DNA from: Reticulascus tulasneorum
Taxonomy: Eukaryota; Ascomycota; Sordariomycetes; Glomerellales; Reticulascaceae
Assembly: GCA_001557505.1 (NCBI GenBank)
Contig: LSAX01000005.1
Span: 2,604,001 to 2,668,000 of the forward strand
Direction of reading: 5' to 3'
Length of the DNA stretch: 64,000 bases
Shown here piece after piece: positions 35,116 to 46,525 of the stretch. How positions within the stretch are numbered: position 1 is the first letter of the stretch; each line of letters opens with the position of its first letter. Position numbers and translations under genes: made by a program. The notes below the pieces were generated by a model. That model searched no databases and was not told where the DNA came from. It was given only the letters and a program-made list of their open reading frames with translations.

Positions 35116-36446
35116 ATGGCAGCCGTTGAACTTCTTCCCGCGCCATACCCCCCAGCGACAACCCTGCCGGCGCCGTACACTGATGCTGCATTTCCCCTTT
35201 CGTTGAGCCCCTCGGTGTCCGAGCCCGACGTCGAAAGACTTGTTGAAGCCGTGCAAGAACTCAGCTCCAAAGGGGAGATCAAGAAGATACTACGCGACCA
35301 TGGCGCCATTTACTTCCAAAACCTAGGACTCAAGAACCCGGAGCAGTTCTCTCGGTTTGCCCACGCATTCGGCTGGACGGCTCATGAGGACATTGGAAAC
35401 CCGGTGAGGCGTACGGTACACGCGAAGAATGTTGCAACCGCAAACGAGGGCCCAAACACGCAGCCTGTATATCCGCACAATGAGTTTGGGCTGAGCCCGC
35501 ATTATCCAGCGTTTGTGCTTTTCTGGTGCGCATCGCCTCCAGAACAAGGTACGCCTCCCGCAAGGCACCCGCTGAATGCCACTGATGTTCTGTAGGCGGC
35601 GAAACGCCGATTAACAACTCAATCATTCTGTACAACCGACTTAAGTCTGAGCATCCTGAATTCATCGAGGAAGTGGAGAAGCGGGTAGGTGACAGATCCC
35701 GAAGAGTCATCCCATTCTAATTCTCTGTGCAGGGCGTGCGATATCAGCTATTCTACCCAAACACGCCTCGAGATCAGACATCATCTGCCGGAGCCTCAGT
35801 TCTACAAAGTTACGGCAAACACGTTCTGGAGGACGATAGCACTGATGTTGCGCGGAGTAAGGTGGAGGCCGAGATTCAACGACTCCCGACCGCGACGTGG
35901 GCCTGGGAAAACCAATCCGACGAGAACACACTAGGAGACTTGCGGGTGTGGCAGGATCTCCCTGGTAAGCAAGCTCTTCCATAAAAAGGTACATGGCTCA
36001 CTTCTCAAGCGGTTCGCATACACGAGCAACGCGGAGAGCCCGCCTTTTTCAACAATGTGGTCTCTCGCTACTTGAATGCCATCGACGCAGGAACGCTAGA
36101 CGCTCCGTATTTGAACAAGGACGGAAAGTACCAACCTCCCGCATTTGTAAGTCGTCCTCATATTTATGCGCTTTACTTACCAACACATACGCCTAGTACG
36201 GTGATAGCACCCCGATTCCCCATCGCTACCTCGAGTCCGCTGTCCGGATCATCAAGTGCGTCTTCCTCATGACTGGTGTGTAATAGACTAACTTCTAGCT
36301 ACAGAGAAACAAGGTCGCTGGTGAAGTGGGAACAGGGCGATGTGCTGCTTCTCGACGTATGACTTATTCCTCCCTCGATTGCGTGCCTAAGTTAATCGTC
36401 TCAGAATCTTGCTGTTCAGCACGCCAGAGAGCCTTGGACGGGGTAA
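35116..36446 (+). CDS. TauD/TfdA-like 2-oxoglutarate dioxygenase, C-terminus damaged
   Basis: Seven exons: 35116..35548, 35596..35684, 35733..35964, 36010..36146, 36197..36255, 36299..36356 and 36405..36446. Six introns of about 42-50 bases all keep phase, giving some 349 residues. The Fe(II) site is visible: PHNEFGLSPHYPAF supplies the first His and acid, and DNLAVQHAREPWTG supplies the second His and the 2-oxoglutarate-binding Arg. The family oxidises sulfonates, aryloxyacids or other small acids. In frame, a TAA follows HAREPWTG directly at 36444. The bases after it still code a plausible tail (SHMQFANDGIGQESY, ending at 36508) in a frame shifted by one, so a G seems lost from the GGGG run. 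The catalytic core is present, but the last strand is missing as read. Confidence 0.8.
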
Positions 36447-36508
36447 ACAATCTTTGTTTATCTCACATGCAGTTTGCTAACGATGGCATAGGCCAAGAAA
36501 GCTATTAG

Positions 36509-37251
36509 CTAGTCTCTGGGATAACCCAATTGAGGCGTGATGGATCAGGATCAGAACTATATATCTAGCCAGGAAGTTACCCTAATGCCCAGAGTCACAA
36601 ATCAACTGAGAACGGGAGTGCGTTTCGCCTCCTGTGAAGTATCAACGTGATATTGTTTGGAATCGCAGGCCCAGAGGCACACCATGGCTGCGTCTCACTT
36701 CAATTAGCTTCTTCCTATGCCTATCAGCAACTTCTTTATAGCCCTATTTTGAGAATGGAGAATTTGGCCATGAATTGCCCCTAACATTCCGCGATTCTCC
36801 ATATTTCTCGGTGTACTAGACTACTCATAACTAACACAGTGCAGCTTCTTTGAGTTTGTCTTGCGCGGCATTTACTTGCCCTTAGTAACCTCCATTGAAA
36901 GGCCGAGATGGAAAAAGGAGCATAATGGAATGCCATGGGCGGTATTCAAAATTGGAGAAGAAGTTATGCCACAGAGTTCGATCATTAAAGCCTCATCAAA
37001 TACGCCTTCCACGCTTCCTAACACACCTTTGGCATTTCTGCTGTAGAATGTGTTGGTGTTGTACGACAATGCTGCACCAATAGATCACTGGAGCAAGAGG
37101 CTTATGTCATCCAGCGCAGCCTCACCATGTGGCTGGCATTCCCCCTCCAGATCTCCCACATTTCAAAATAAAAGGCGTTGAAACCATCCTTCAAGTCTTT
37201 ACGATTTCCTTCAAGATATGTACTGTCCAGTGTACAACTGAAGCGCAAGCC
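36509..37251. other. Intergenic, nothing recognised
   Basis: Between the dioxygenase tail and the second HET gene. No motif-bearing frame. Confidence 0.4.
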
Positions 37252-38931
37252 ATGTCCATCCGGCTGATCAATTGTCGAACTCTTCAGATGAAGGTTTTCA
37301 CTGGAGGGACCATACCTGCGTTCGCGATCCTGTCGCATACATGGATAGTGGATGAGGAAGTCAGCTTCCAAGAGATGACTGCCATTAGTGCAAACTCCGT
37401 CCACCCAGCCGCGTTTAGATCGGGGTACGACAAGATTGTAGAGACATGCCGCAAGGCATTGGGCCATGGCTTAGACTACGCCTGGGTCGATACTTGCTGT
37501 ATTGACAAGACAAGTAGCGCGGAGCTCAGCGAAGCCATCAACTCGATGTTTAGATGGTATCAGGAAGCGCATACATGTTACGTCTTTCTTGCCGACCCTG
37601 CCCAGGGAGGACAACTTCGAGTCTACCATGCCGGCTTGCAAATGGTTTACCAGGGGATGGTGCCTCCAAGAGCTGATAGCGCCAAGCATGGTGAGGTTTT
37701 ACGACAGCAGTTGACGTTACGTTGGCGAAAAAAAGAGCTTGAAGAACACAATATCAAGAATTACTGGCATAGATGTGGCCATCTTGTCCGGCCTGACCGA
37801 TCTTAGTACCGTTCCCGTGGCGAGAAGAATGTCGTGGGCGGTAAGGAGAACAACAACTAGGCTGGAAGACATGGCTTATTGCCTACTCGGCATCTTCGAC
37901 GTAAACATGCCCATGCTCTATGGGGAAGGTGCAAAGGCTTTTGCACGACTCCAGGAAGAGATCATCAAGAGATCCAACGACCTTACCATATTTAGCTGGC
38001 TAAACCATAAGTCAGATCCCTCGAATATAATCCCCCCAGCCGTGAAGATCTTCCAGGCGGGTTGTCATATCAAAACCTCTTCGCCGGGTCACCCAAAGAC
38101 TTTGCACAATGTGGAGACGTCACTCACATCCGCGATCAAATTCTTTCAGGAAGCGAATTCTCCCTGACCAACTATGGGGTATATTTCAAAAAGGCCAAAC
38201 TCAAGGTTAACACCGTTCGACAATGCTACGTAATGCCGCTCAACTGTCTTCAAGGAAATACAGAAGATGAATGTGGCATGACTCTCCTGAAGGTCGGGTC
38301 TGCTCTCTTTGTCAGGGCAATTATCGCACCCGGCAGCTACGGTATGCGAGATCACCAAAGCAGAGACGATGATTCGTTTGCCGTTACCGAGGAGGCATAC
38401 ATCTTGACAACGGTAACCCGGTCTATCGAGAAGCAGCTCTCACGCTCCTCTCGCTCTGCCCTTCGCATCGAGTGCGCTGAGACCTGGTTACACCATGGGC
38501 TTAGTGGCATTGTCGCAAAAGAAAGATGGGATGCGCCCTGTGTCCGGTTTCTTACCCAAGGAGAGGCATCATTCGAGGGCTACTGTATGGTGTTTCCTCT
38601 TCTTAGCGGCAACGAAAATCGACCTCCAGCCTGGGATGGTGAATCCGACTACTTTTACTTAGCCTGTGGGCTCGGGATAGCCCCGCTATCCGACGCATGG
38701 GTCCGTCTTTACTCAGCTAGCGAATGGCGAGAGTATCAAAAGGAAATCGGGGAGATGGTGGGTCTTCAATACCTTGGGTTTAATAGGAGCATTGACGAGG
38801 ACTACAAAAAAGACACTCTAAGGCTCGGCCGGACTCTAGTGTCTGTTAGCACAAAGATTAATTTATCCAGAGAGATTGTGATATTACTTGAGTTCAAAAG
38901 CCTTGATAACGGGGCTGCTCGCAACAAATGA
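37252..38931 (+). pseudogene. HET-domain gene, broken paralogue of the 25.9-kb copy
   Basis: From ATG 37252 the product opens MSIRLINCRTLQMK and AFAILSHTW, then YAWVDTCCIDKTSSAELSEA and SMFRWYQ, very like the intact HET gene. Near 37608 the frame moves by one base (GGGAGG run). The next block, KWFTRGWCLQELIAPS, is in another frame and ends at a TGA (37712..37714) where a Trp is usual. It resumes beyond the stop in the same frame (ITGIDVAILSG, YCLLGIFDVNMPMLYGEG). A third lesion near 38060 returns it to the first frame for FAGSPKDFAQCG and the 290-residue C-terminal part. No GT-AG intron explains any of the three. If read correctly this is a dead allele; dead het alleles are expected where incompatibility has been lost. 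Confidence 0.82.
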
Positions 38932-39589
38932 TTCACAGAATAGGCTGACAATCTTTTTACCTATGAAATGATCAAATACTCTGGAAAATTTGGATGTTGA
39001 TGTATTGAACTTTTCAACTAATCGACGTTGATGACACCCGGAACTGCAACGAGTTAGTTGGCGCAGAGGCGACTGAGACCAGTGCTGTAGAACTTGATTA
39101 GGTTGCCTCGCTCTATCTCTGCTATAACTGTATTGGAAAGCAATATAAATGCTACACCCCGTAGACCAGAGGACCAAGCGTATAACAGCTTAATTTACTC
39201 ACATGCTGCGATGCACGCATTGGATGGAGACCCTTTTATTGGACACTTACTTAGTCTTTCATATACTGATGCAATCTTTGCAGTCGATAGAGGTGGTGGT
39301 TGCGCCAATTTCTGTGACATTTCAAGGATTGCTATTCTACCGTAGAATAAGAATGGACGGACCACAAGACAGATTTGCCACTCGTTTAAGACAACGGCCA
39401 AGTAGACTCGCGCAAAGGAACAAGAGTCCTCCACTTGATTCGTCACAGGAACAGTAGACGAGAAGATAACAAATTTCTGGTATGATAATAGCGCGATTCC
39501 TACAGCTAGCCAATCCTGCCCTTCCGTTTTCCGAGGTTCCGCTTCCAAAAGGCCTACCTTGCATCACTTCTCCAAGCAGGTTGTGCCAG
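38932..39589. other. Intergenic, nothing recognised
   Basis: Convergent gap between the broken HET gene and the acidic protein gene. Short frames only. Confidence 0.4.
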
Positions 39590-41169
39590 TTATCTACGAC
39601 CACCATCTTTTCTAGATCTGGATAAATGCCCTGGGGTATGGTTGGGCATCAATATGGCGGCTAGCACAGTCGCGATGCTCTCAAGCGCGTCGAGGTTGCC
39701 GCCTTCCACTAACATGCTCTGGTGGTGCTCTCGAATCATTTCCGGCGACCAAGACCCAGATGATATTCGGTCAATGTGCAGAAGATCACAAATACGCCGC
39801 AGTGATGCTACAAAGTCTCGAATTGTGTTTGGATCGAGGGCGCAGAAATCTTCAAACGAGATGCCTCCAGCACGACCAGAAATCTTAGCCTCGATCCACT
39901 CGGAGCCGTGGTTAGTGAGCGCAAAGGAGATGGCGTCGAGGATGAAGCCGAACGACTGGATGACCTCCACAGCAATCTGGCAGACCGAGGGAGGTAACCA
40001 TTCACGACTGCTTTGCAAGAGCGCGATTGCCCGCCGTATCTGGTCTTTCAACTCGTACAGCTCTGTGCGGAGGGTGCCGACCTGGTCAGTGGAACGGGGG
40101 GGTGGGGCGAAGCTGCGTGTTTCCGGGACACTCTGGGTCGGGAACTTCAGGTTGTTTGTCTCGTACTCGTTGAAATCACTAGGCGAGGTCAGGTATCTGT
40201 TACGGTACAGCAGATTGGGAGCACTTACACCTGCATGATGGGCAAGAAATCATCCATGTGTTTCTCGAACTCACCCAACGAATCCGCATATTCCTCCAAC
40301 TCCGCCCAGTGTTGGTTGCCACTCTTTTCCTGTGTGCATTCATGCATTATACCCTGAGCGCCTAGCAACTTGACTCTCAAACCGGACATCCACTCGTATA
40401 TGCCCGGATCCAGGGGTATATCACGCGAGGATCTCTCCCAGTGCTTGGCATAACTCGAGACGATTGGACGGAGGTCTTTGATCTGAAGTGTCAAAGTCCG
40501 GCAGACGTAGGCAATCCGCTCGGCAGTTCGAGGGCTGCCGGACCGAAGCTCTTCGGCGGCGCTTGAGGTTTCGGCGAGGATATCAGTGAGGGTGTCGAGG
40601 ACTTTGACGAAGATAGCGGGGTTCGTGTGGCTGTCGACTTGCTTCGTTACGCCTCGGTCAAGGTCTTCTTTCAGGCCACGTTGGTCCCAATTTGAGGCAA
40701 GCGGTTGTTGATCGATTCGGGAGCGGATATCCGTTACGGGCCTGGGTGGGGCAGCAGACCCGCTGCTATACTTCGTACCTAGTTGCCGCGACTGCCATGG
40801 GTTAGGAGGGGTTACAGGTGGCTGCTTTTGTGGAAGAGGAGTCCCAAGCATCCCAAGCAAAAAATCGGTTCGGTCAGGGTCCTCGGGTTGCTTCGTGACC
40901 TTGTGGGTGAAGGGGTTGTTGGAGATTGACTGCTCGCCTTGTGACTGGTGCTTCGCCGCGGTCGTTTCCATAGGTTCTGCTAGTTCGGGCTCGGGCTTGC
41001 TAGCAGGGTCTGGTACAGGCTTGCTGACCGGCGACGAGTTACGCGACACCATGACGGGAGCACTATCCTCATCATCTGAAGAAGGGAGCGAAACGACGGA
41101 GTAGGCATCGTCGACATCTTCCCAGTCATCCGCAAGGCTCGCCGCTGGCGGTTTGTGTTTGGTGGCCAT
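39590..41169 (-). CDS. Hypothetical acidic/helical protein
   Basis: Two exons, 41169..40229 and 40178..39590, with a 50-base intron (GTAAGT donor, GCCTAG acceptor), give 509 residues. The frame extends above 41169, but MATKHKPPAASLADDWED at the ATG is the natural start. The first 200 residues are acidic, Ser/Pro-rich and probably disordered (SLPSSDDEDSAP, PDPASKPEPELAEP). The rest is predicted helical, with VLDTLTDILAETSSAAEEL and LGEFEKHMDDFLP. I recognise no domain. It lies just upstream of the 3' end of the AAA protein gene on the same strand, but 617 bases separate them and no shared role can be claimed. Confidence 0.7.
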
Positions 41170-41786
41170 CGGGTCCACTGCAGCTGCGGTTCGTGGAGGG
41201 GGTGAAGTATGGCCACTACAAAGTGATCTGATATAAGCTTTGTCTTCTGGTTTGGTGTAGATGATGAACGAGGCCGGCGATATCACAAGCTGGATGAAAT
41301 AAAAAACAGTGGTCTGGTGAGGAGACGAATGTCAGGTAAGGCGTCCTGCAGCCTGGTTTGGATTTTTGGGGGCCGAGTCCAAGGACTTGAGCTTCAGCTG
41401 GCAGCAGGTAGCAAGGTGAGGTGAGGTACACTTTCGTTTGCTTTAGGTTCGAATGTGCCTGCCTAGCTAGCTCCTGCAGGCTGCCAACGTAGCTGTACGG
41501 GAGCTCTGTCCTATCACAACGCTGATGCGGGGTAGAGGGATGACGAGTACTACCCCGCCGTGCGCGATAAGGCTCACAGCTGGCATCGGCTGGAGGCTCG
41601 CAATATCGTTCAACATTTAGTTACCTGGCATGGACTCTTGGAGGTCATCAGCATGCTTCTACTCAGGTACCTCATACTACCTGAGGCAAGTAATTCTGGA
41701 TGATAATCTTAGCCATGGCTCCCAATGTCCACCTAAGGTAACACTATCTTCGCAGAGAACAAATCCGTTATAACGCCAGCCACCGA
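41170..41786. other. Intergenic, nothing recognised
   Basis: Upstream of the acidic protein gene, downstream of the AAA ATPase. Contains its promoter; no gene seen. Confidence 0.4.
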
Positions 41787-44700
41787 TTACGCCCACCCAT
41801 GGTCCGCCATGAGCGTCGTCCGCATGACGCTCGCCGTCGACTGAGTCTTCTTCTTCGAGGTCTCATTTAGTGTTCCCTCCAATACCGAAACCAGCTCCGG
41901 CACTGAGATCACCAGAGGCGACAGCCCCGACAGGTGGTCGACCTGTGTGACCCTGCTCTTGAACACGTGCCCGATGACCTTGTCCGCCAGCGTCTCGATG
42001 CTCCGCCCGCTGGCCCACGTCGACCCGGCGCTTAGCCTCGTCAGGAGTTGCGTTAACGGGGAATAGCCTGCCTCGCTCGCATCGTAGACTTGGATTCCAA
42101 CCTTTCCGATGCAGTTGCGCAGGTGCTTGAGGCACTGCTCTGGTTTCATCGGTCGGAACACGAGCTCCGTGGCGAATCGGCTCTGCATTCCTTGATTCGA
42201 CTTCATCAGCTTGTCCATATCTTCGTCGTAGCCAGCGAGAATTATAATGAGCTTCCGCGAATATTTTAGTTTCGTCACACAGTCAACCAGCTCCGCCACG
42301 GCATCTTTTGCGAATTCGCCCTCGGCCAGCCGGTACGCCTCGTCGATGAAAAGCACCTTTCCTAGCGCTCGCTCGACGAGTGTGACAACTTTAGGTCCTG
42401 TGTGCCCAATGTATTTGCCAACTAGGTCAGAGGCCGAGCACTCTACCACGTCCGGCGACGAAAGGAACCCCATGTCGTAGAAGATCTGTCCCACCTTGCG
42501 AGCCGTTGAAGTCTTGCCCGTGCCTGGAGGCCCTTTGAAGACAAAGGTGAAAGGGATATGCGGCCGTGGGTCGACACCGTAGAGGCGCATTCCCGCCACC
42601 ATGTTCTGATATCCTACGAACTGGTTGACGATGCGGCTGAATCCAACAAAGTCTTTAAAGAGCTGCTTGCAGTGCTCAGTGGCGTGCTTCGGCCGGTCGT
42701 GGTCAGGGTCGAAGTCCTCTGGATGCAAGGGGACGTCATCCAGATTGTGGACGCCACCGGTCTTCCGAACTCGGTTGTGTCGAGCCAGCTTGGCCCGGGT
42801 CAGTAGGTTGTCGACCTCAGCACCATTACCAAACCTTGGGCGGTTCTTGGCCCGATTCAGCACGTCCATCGCCACCTTCTTTGCTTCAGAGTCAGCGCAC
42901 AACCCGTCCGCGTCCAGCCGGATGTCGAGGATCTTCCCGAGCCGGTCGCTGTCGTAGTCTTCCAACCGGAATGCAGTATCAAGAGGAAACCGCCGTGCCA
43001 GGCCCTGGTTACTGTTCTGGTAGAGCTCCTCCATCTGCTCGGGGTAGCCGCATAATATGACACATCGGTCCTCGCCTGGCGCATTCTGCACTTCCGCTAC
43101 AAGTGTGTCGACAATGCATTTCCTGAAGTCGCTATTCTTATCAGTCTTGCTATCCTGGCCCGGGTCGAGCATGTGCGCATCGTCTATAATCAGAGTGTTG
43201 CCCCGGGCTGCATCAAGCGCAATCTTGGTCCTCTTCTCTGACTCGCCTATAAACTCGGATATAAGGTCGGCAGGCGTCCGGACAAGGACGTCACCCTTAG
43301 ATAAGAACCCAATCTCGCCTAAAATTCGGCCAAACAGGTTTGCAACGGTGGTCTTGCCCGTACCGGGTGGTCCCACAAACACCCGGTTTGCGGAGACCCC
43401 GATCGGTTTCTGGCCGCCCGTCTCGCGGACATGGTTGTAGGCGACCTGATCGGCAAGAGCCAGTATTGATTCTTTTACCTCCTCAAACCCCACCATATTT
43501 TGCAGCGACTTCCAGGTTGGGCTTGTCTCGGGAGACCAAGACGCGTTGGCCCCAGTGATGTCGGCCCGAATGAGGAGGAAATCGTCGGGCTCCTTACCCT
43601 GCCGCCGCAGGAGTTGTAACCGCCGAGCCTGACGCTGGCAGGCTTCGTTCACTGCCGTTTCGAGTGTCACGATGTTGGCAAAGTTTCTTGATCCCTTGTC
43701 ACGGTACACCTTGCTGACAAGAATACGAGAACTGACACGCCCGCGGTTATCGCCGTCAATCTTCATTTTGCCCTTGAATCGGCGCTTGATGATGCGATCC
43801 ATGACCGTGAGCAGCTCCTCCTCCGAGTAGTCCACAACCTTGACGATGGGGAAAGTGTTTAGTATGCGAGTGTTGAACACGAGGATGTCGTGCATCTTTT
43901 CAGTATGACCACAGAGTATAACGGTAAGCTTGTTCGTCAGACCGCGCAGGCGGGTCAGCAGAACCCAGAGCTCGATCCGCTCATCAGCAAACTCGTGCAC
44001 GTCATCAATGAACGCGACCTAGTCGTATGTTAGAACCATGTAACTGTAAGAGGATCCGAGTGGTGGCATACAAGTCTCTCCCCTTTCCGGCACGCTCGGT
44101 CAGCATCTGAACAAAAGTCGTCCCGGAACCCTGCCGCTCGAGCAAGACATATCCCCGTTCCCTTGACGAAGTTTCGCCTCTTCACTACACGCAGTGACTG
44201 GAGTAATTTTATGTAAAGCTTTGCTACGGTTGTCTTGCCTAGAAGAATCCTTAGCATGTGACAAAATGAATTCACTAGCATACTCACCGGTGCCTGGACT
44301 GCCGACAAAAGCCACGTCGAATCTCTCATTTTCAAATACGGCTTCTCGCCTCTTGGAGGCATCGAATCGTGCCTTGACACCGAGAAAAAGGGCCTTGACG
44401 TCCTCAAGTCCGGTGAGACTCATAACCTTATCTAGATGCTTGTTCTCAGCGGCTTCATCACGCTTCTGGCGCAGCCATTCTCTTGTCGACGGTGAGCTAG
44501 AATCGTAATCTTCGTCCTTGAGGTCTTCTGAGTCCGAGTCCGAATCAGAGTCGGAGTCGGATCCAGATTCAGAACCAGACAGCGAGATAGGAGGCGGAGG
44601 AGGACCAACGATCCCAGGTCTCACAATCACTGCACCGGGTGGGACACCTCCCGGTGGCCGCGGTACCATGCCAGGCGGCCCCATTCCAGGCGGCGGCGGC

Positions 44701-45179
44701 GGACCCATAGGTCTTGGCATCACACCCGGCGGCAATGGCTGTGGTGGGCCCCTCATCATGACAGGCGGCGGCGGCATGCGGGCGAACGGGTTGTACGTGG
44801 TACCGTTCTGCATGGCTAGATGGGGAGGAAGGTGAGGCCCCACAGCTTGGTAGAAGATACCATTTTGGTTGATGATTCGTTGTACGATGGGTCCCACCGA
44901 GGGAGGTAGAACACCGTTGACCGGCATGCACGGGTTTGTGGGGAATGGCAAGCCCTTCCTTGGGCCTAGCACAACGCCCGGCGTCGGCTGCCCGCTGACG
45001 TCCCCATCGGTCCCACCACCAATCGTCGTTCCCGGCGGGCGGATGCCATTCTGTAAGTTTGCGCCCGAATTTGCGGGAACGGCCCCATCAGTCGATGCCG
45101 GAGCCTTATCCTGAGGCTGAGAATCAATGCAGAGGAGTCGGGTCACGCTGAAGTCTGGATCGGTAGAATGATACTCCAT
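41787..45179 (-). CDS. Triple-AAA ATPase, CbbX/SpoVK-like, with Pro-rich N-terminus
   Basis: Three exons (45179..44288, 44238..44072, 44018..41787) give about 1096 residues. The first 215 are Pro/Gly-rich (GPPPPPGMGPPG type), followed by a Ser/Asp repeat. Three AAA modules of the CbbX/CfxQ type follow. Walker A motifs are GSPGTGKTT (split by intron 1), GPPGTGKTT and GPPGTGKTS. The matching Walker B motifs are VAFIDDVHEF, TLIIDDAHML and VLFIDEAYRL. Only the third has the catalytic Glu; the first two have Asp instead and may hydrolyse ATP poorly. Fungal members are nuclear or cytosolic, and their substrates are unknown. In exon 2 (about 44165-44090) the reading frame is open but unlike the family, whereas the next frame reads QGSGTTFVQMLTERAGKG. 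Two compensating one-base shifts are suspected. Confidence 0.88.
44519..44580. repeat. Imperfect hexamer repeat coding a Ser/Asp run
   Basis: Alternating TCCGAG/TCGGAG/TCAGAG units in the AAA gene give the acidic SGSDSDSDSDSDSED stretch. Such repeats often vary in length between strains. Confidence 0.7.
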
Positions 45180-45584
45180 GCTGGCGTCCCCATGGGCTGC
45201 GAGTAGAGCAGTCGAGGACGATAATCAGAAATAGGGCGATGTAGAACAGAAAACCTGTTGACTATCTCACTCGACTCGTCTCTGCGCGCAGCTATCGGCC
45301 GCCATCGCGAAGTATCAGAGAGCGGCAGGCTGCCTGGTGAAAGGGGAGAAAGCTGAAAAGCCGAGAAAAAAGCGATGCGGGTGGCTTTGATGAGTTGGCG
45401 TGGGGGCCGCGGGAGGGATACCCGCCAGTGGCTTGAGCTAAATACAGGGTCTGGTGCAGGTAGTGGGTGGGGCGCAGCTTGACGCGGGACATTCACGCAT
45501 AGAAAGCCAAGGTAAGGTAATTACTACGTAGTAGAGTACGAGGTGGCTGGAAGCAGCGTTGTTTATTGGGATTGGATGTGCAGA
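45180..45584. other. Intergenic, AAA upstream region
   Basis: Holds the AAA gene promoter and the 3' end of the GT8 gene. No gene seen. Confidence 0.4.
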
Positions 45585-46525
45585 TCAAGTGCCAGCGTCG
45601 ATTTGGCGGCGCACCTCCCACCACTTCCCAACCATGTCGACGTAGAACTGGTCGTACGCCGGCGCGTCTTCCGGCAGCTCCACCCTCCCGTCCGCAAAAT
45701 GCCACGGCTTATCCTTGCCGATGAAGTGGAGGACCTTGTGCTTGTGGCGGTATCGCAGCACCGCTGGAACGTAGAGCCGGTAGACTTTGTGCATCTCCAT
45801 GTTGTAGGTGAAACTCAGCCTATACCAGGTGCGGCCTTCCGGCTGACCTTCGTCCCCCTGCCCTCCTGCCTGCTCCAATAGCTGTTTCATCGGGTGGCCG
45901 TTGGTGCCATCGCCGAAGAAGGTGTTGAGCAATCCCTGGTCACCGCCATCAAAGGATTCGATTCGAGATGCTGCTGTCGTAAGTTCCGCGAAAATCGGCG
46001 CGCTGGGCACGAGTAGCATGACGCCGCTGTTGAAGCAGTCTGGGAACCCGAGCTCTGGTGATGCGGCGAACGTGATGGACGATGGAAGCCCGAAGAGATT
46101 GTCTAAGTTCGCCAGCACCAGCGTGTCGGCGTCCAGATACAAGATTCTCTGGAACTGGGTGAGCGACCATAAATGCAGCTTCGTGAGCGTCGCGTGGAGG
46201 TCAGGCCGTCCGATGATGGCAAGGTTATCCGATGCTACGCCCGAGATTGCTGGTACGGTGATGACATTGTCATAAAGCGTATCCAGCTCCGCAGCGCAGC
46301 TCGCTGCTTCGGGCGTGACAAGCACGGAGAGTGCAACTACGGTGCCCGTGTTTCTCAAAGACTGGGCGAGAACCAGTGCAGCTGCTCGTCGTTAGCTTTA
46401 TCACCAGAGGCAGGCAGCCTTACCGGTGAGATAGCCATCGTTTGTCAACAGCTGGGTGGGCTGTCAGAATACTGTGCAGAATCATGGGATGAAACACAGA
46501 CCGTGCAGTACGTGCAGTTATTCAT
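45585..46525 (-). CDS. Glycogenin-like family 8 glycosyltransferase
   Basis: Three exons (46525..46502, 46451..46424, 46381..45585), in phase, give 282 residues. The tiny first two exons were chosen because they build YCTLLTNDGYLTAALVLAQS, the standard start of glycogenin and galactinol synthase-like enzymes. The first donor (GTCTGT) is weak. The core has KLHLWSLTQFQRILYLDADT with the metal-binding DxD, CFNSGVMLLVPS, DGGDQGLLNTFF and the late HFIGKDKPW. The enzyme should transfer a sugar from a nucleotide donor. At 282 residues it is close to the bare catalytic domain and lacks the long glycogen-synthase-binding tail of true glycogenins, so it is more likely a general GT8 enzyme. Confidence 0.85.

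Noticed and set aside
37712..37714. RIP as cause of the TGA in the second HET gene
   Set aside because: If it came from TGG, the changed G follows a G, not a T, so it is not the preferred CpA/TpG context. Surrounding sequence is not AT-enriched.
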